DNA of 7,136 nucleotides from Eubacteriales bacterium (GTDB lineage: Bacteria > Bacillota > Clostridia > Christensenellales > UMGS416). Below the pieces are notes generated by a model, which searched no databases, had not been told where the DNA came from, and saw nothing but the letters and a program-made list of their open reading frames with translations. The position numbers and the translations under genes are program-made. This document shows positions 5,774 to 7,136 of this stretch, in pieces. The stretch covers positions 1 through 7,136 of the forward strand of contig JAQVWW010000055.1 in assembly GCA_028709505.1 (NCBI GenBank), read 5' to 3'. Position 1 is the first letter of the stretch. Each line of letters starts with the position of its first letter.

Positions 5774-7136
5774 TTACTCTTTGCGCACCGTCAGGCCCTG
5801 CGGGCCATAGTCCACCATGAGGGTCGTATCCGGCGGCAGGTATTCGGCCAGTATCATCCGCGCCACCAGCGTTTCCACACGGCTTTGTAAAAAGCGCTTG
5901 AGCGGCCGCGCGCCGTACTGCGGGTCGTAGCCGCTGTCCACGATGTGCTGCCGGGCGGCATCGGTTAGGCGGATATGCAGGTGCCTGTCGTCCAGGCGGG
6001 CCTGCAGGCCGGCCATCAGCAGGTTGACAATGGAGCTGATTTCAGCCTTCGTTAGCGGCTTATAGAACACAACCTCGTCGATGCGGTTGAGAAACTCGGG
6101 CCGAAACTGCTGCTTGAGCAGATAGTCCACCTGTTCACGGGCGGCGGGGCTGACTTCGCCGTGGGCGTCGATGCCGTCGAGGATGTACGACGAACCCAGG
6201 TTTGACGTCAGGATGATGACGGTGTTTTTAAAGTCCACCGTGCGGCCTTGGGAGTCGGTGATGCGCCCGTCGTCCAGCACCTGCAGCAGAATATTGAACA
6301 CGTCGGCATGGGCTTTTTCGATTTCGTCGAACAGCACCACCGAGTAAGGCTTGCGCCGCACCGCTTCGGTCAGCTGCCCGCCTTCTTCGTAGCCCACGTA
6401 CCCCGGAGGCGCGCCCACCAGCCGGGATACCGAGAACTTCTCCATGTATTCGCTCATGTCGATGCGGGTCATGTTGCGCTCGTCGTCGAACAGCGCCTGC
6501 GCCAGCGCCTTGGCAAGCTCGGTTTTGCCTACGCCGGTGGGGCCCAGGAACAGGAACGAGCCGATGGGGCGGTTGGGGTCCTGAATGCCGGCGCGGGAGC
6601 GGATGATGGCGTCGGTTACCTTTTCCACCGCCTCGTCCTGGCCGATGACGCGCCGGTGCAGGATATCGGCCAAGTGCAGGATCTTCTCACGCTCGCCCTC
6701 CATCAGCTTTGCCACCGGGATGCCGGTCCAGCGGGCGACGATGCGGGCAATTTCCTCGTCGGTCACTTTATCACGCAGCAGCGTATGCGCGGCGCCCTGA
6801 TCGGCAATTTTTTCCTCCTCATCCAGCGCCTTTTGCAGCGCCGGCAGCCGGCCGTATTTTAGCTCGGCGGCTTTGTTTAAATCGTACTCGCGCTGGGCCC
6901 GCTCCATCTCGGCGTTGACTTGCTCGATTTCCTCGCGCAGCTTCTGCACCTTGGAGATGGCGCTTTTTTCGTTCTCCCACTTGGCTTTCATCTGGCTAAA
7001 CCGGGTGCGCATGTCCGACAGTTCCCGGCGAATCTCGTCCAGATGCTCGAGGGACGTCTTGCCGGTTTCCTTGCTTAGCGCCGCCTCCTCGATTTCGTGC
7101 TGCATGATCTTGCGGGAGATCTCATCCAGCTCGGCG
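5774..7136 (-). CDS. clpB: Chaperone ClpB, C-terminal part (5' end outside window)
   Basis: ClpB is a hexameric AAA+ disaggregase that works with DnaK to pull proteins out of aggregates by threading them through its pore. The frame stays open to the right edge (AELDEISRKIM before the internal Met at 7105), so about 454 C-terminal residues are seen; spacing against E. coli ClpB suggests a full length near 860. In order are: the end of the coiled-coil middle domain (WENEKSAI, LNKAAELKYGRLPAL), which marks ClpB rather than ClpC or ClpA; RWTGIPVAKLMEGE; second-domain Walker A GPTGVGKT (6521-6544); pore loop GYVGYEEGG; Walker B VVLFDE; sensor 1 TSN; arginine finger in FLNRIDE; and sensor 2 Arg in GYDPQYGARPLKR. 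All catalytic residues are present. There is no ClpX/ClpP-loop motif in the visible part. The stop is TAA at 5774-5776, followed by the palindromic terminator. Promoter and heat-shock control lie off the right edge. Confidence 0.97.
   Translation of the reverse strand, partial: AELDEISRKIMQHEIEEAALSKETGKTSLEHLDEIRRELSDMRTRFSQMKAKWENEKSAISKVQKLREEIEQVNAEMERAQREYDLNKAAELKYGRLPALQKALDEEEKIADQGAAHTLLRDKVTDEEIARIVARWTGIPVAKLMEGEREKILHLADILHRRVIGQDEAVEKVTDAIIRSRAGIQDPNRPIGSFLFLGPTGVGKTELAKALAQALFDDERNMTRIDMSEYMEKFSVSRLVGAPPGYVGYEEGGQLTEAVRRKPYSVVLFDEIEKAHADVFNILLQVLDDGRITDSQGRTVDFKNTVIILTSNLGSSYILDGIDAHGEVSPAAREQVDYLLKQQFRPEFLNRIDEVVFYKPLTKAEISSIVNLLMAGLQARLDDRHLHIRLTDAARQHIVDSGYDPQYGARPLKRFLQSRVETLVARMILAEYLPPDTTLMVDYGPQGLTVRKE

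Noticed and set aside
6248..6862. 204-codon plus-strand frame opposite clpB
   Set aside because: It is antisense to the second ATPase domain of ClpB, whose motifs are unmistakable, and the translated product resembles no family.
1..7136. A new defence, mobile or biosynthetic system spanning the window
   Set aside because: All six genes belong to well-known families with intact motifs, lie in separate transcription units and show no terminal repeats, integrase, toxin-antitoxin pair or base-composition break.

Overview
This is a GC-rich bacterial window (roughly 60% G+C by eye) that carries six protein-coding genes on both strands and no RNA genes, insertion sequences or CRISPR arrays that I can see. 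Purine-rich Shine-Dalgarno sites, hairpins followed by T-runs, and the character of the transporter and ClpB proteins suggest a Gram-positive anaerobe of the Firmicutes/Clostridia type. L-fucose isomerase fits a gut or host-glycan lifestyle. This placement is an inference from family resemblance and was not tested by a database search.

Layout from left to right: (1) the 3' half of an L-fucose isomerase gene (fucI, +), cut by the left edge; (2) a gap of about 325 bases with a long perfect hairpin; (3) a PldB/monoacylglycerol-lipase-like alpha/beta hydrolase (+) ending in a clear intrinsic terminator; (4) a convergent two-gene operon on the minus strand, read from right to left as a 3-hydroxyisobutyrate-dehydrogenase-family oxidoreductase and then a Tam-like class I SAM methyltransferase, with its own recognisable promoter; (5) a divergent gap of about 300 bases holding promoters for both directions; (6) a MATE-family efflux transporter (+); (7) a 26-bp perfect palindrome between convergent gene ends, which is the likely terminator of (8) clpB (-), cut by the right edge.

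The genes do not form one obvious pathway. They are separate transcription units: sugar isomerisation, lipid or ester hydrolysis, an oxidoreductase/methyltransferase pair of unknown substrate, drug or metabolite export, and protein disaggregation. Each complete gene has the length and key motifs expected of its family, and none looks broken. I see no convincing evidence of a new biological system. The points worth checking are the regulatory DNA in the gaps and the unassigned substrates of the oxidoreductase/methyltransferase operon and of the hydrolase.
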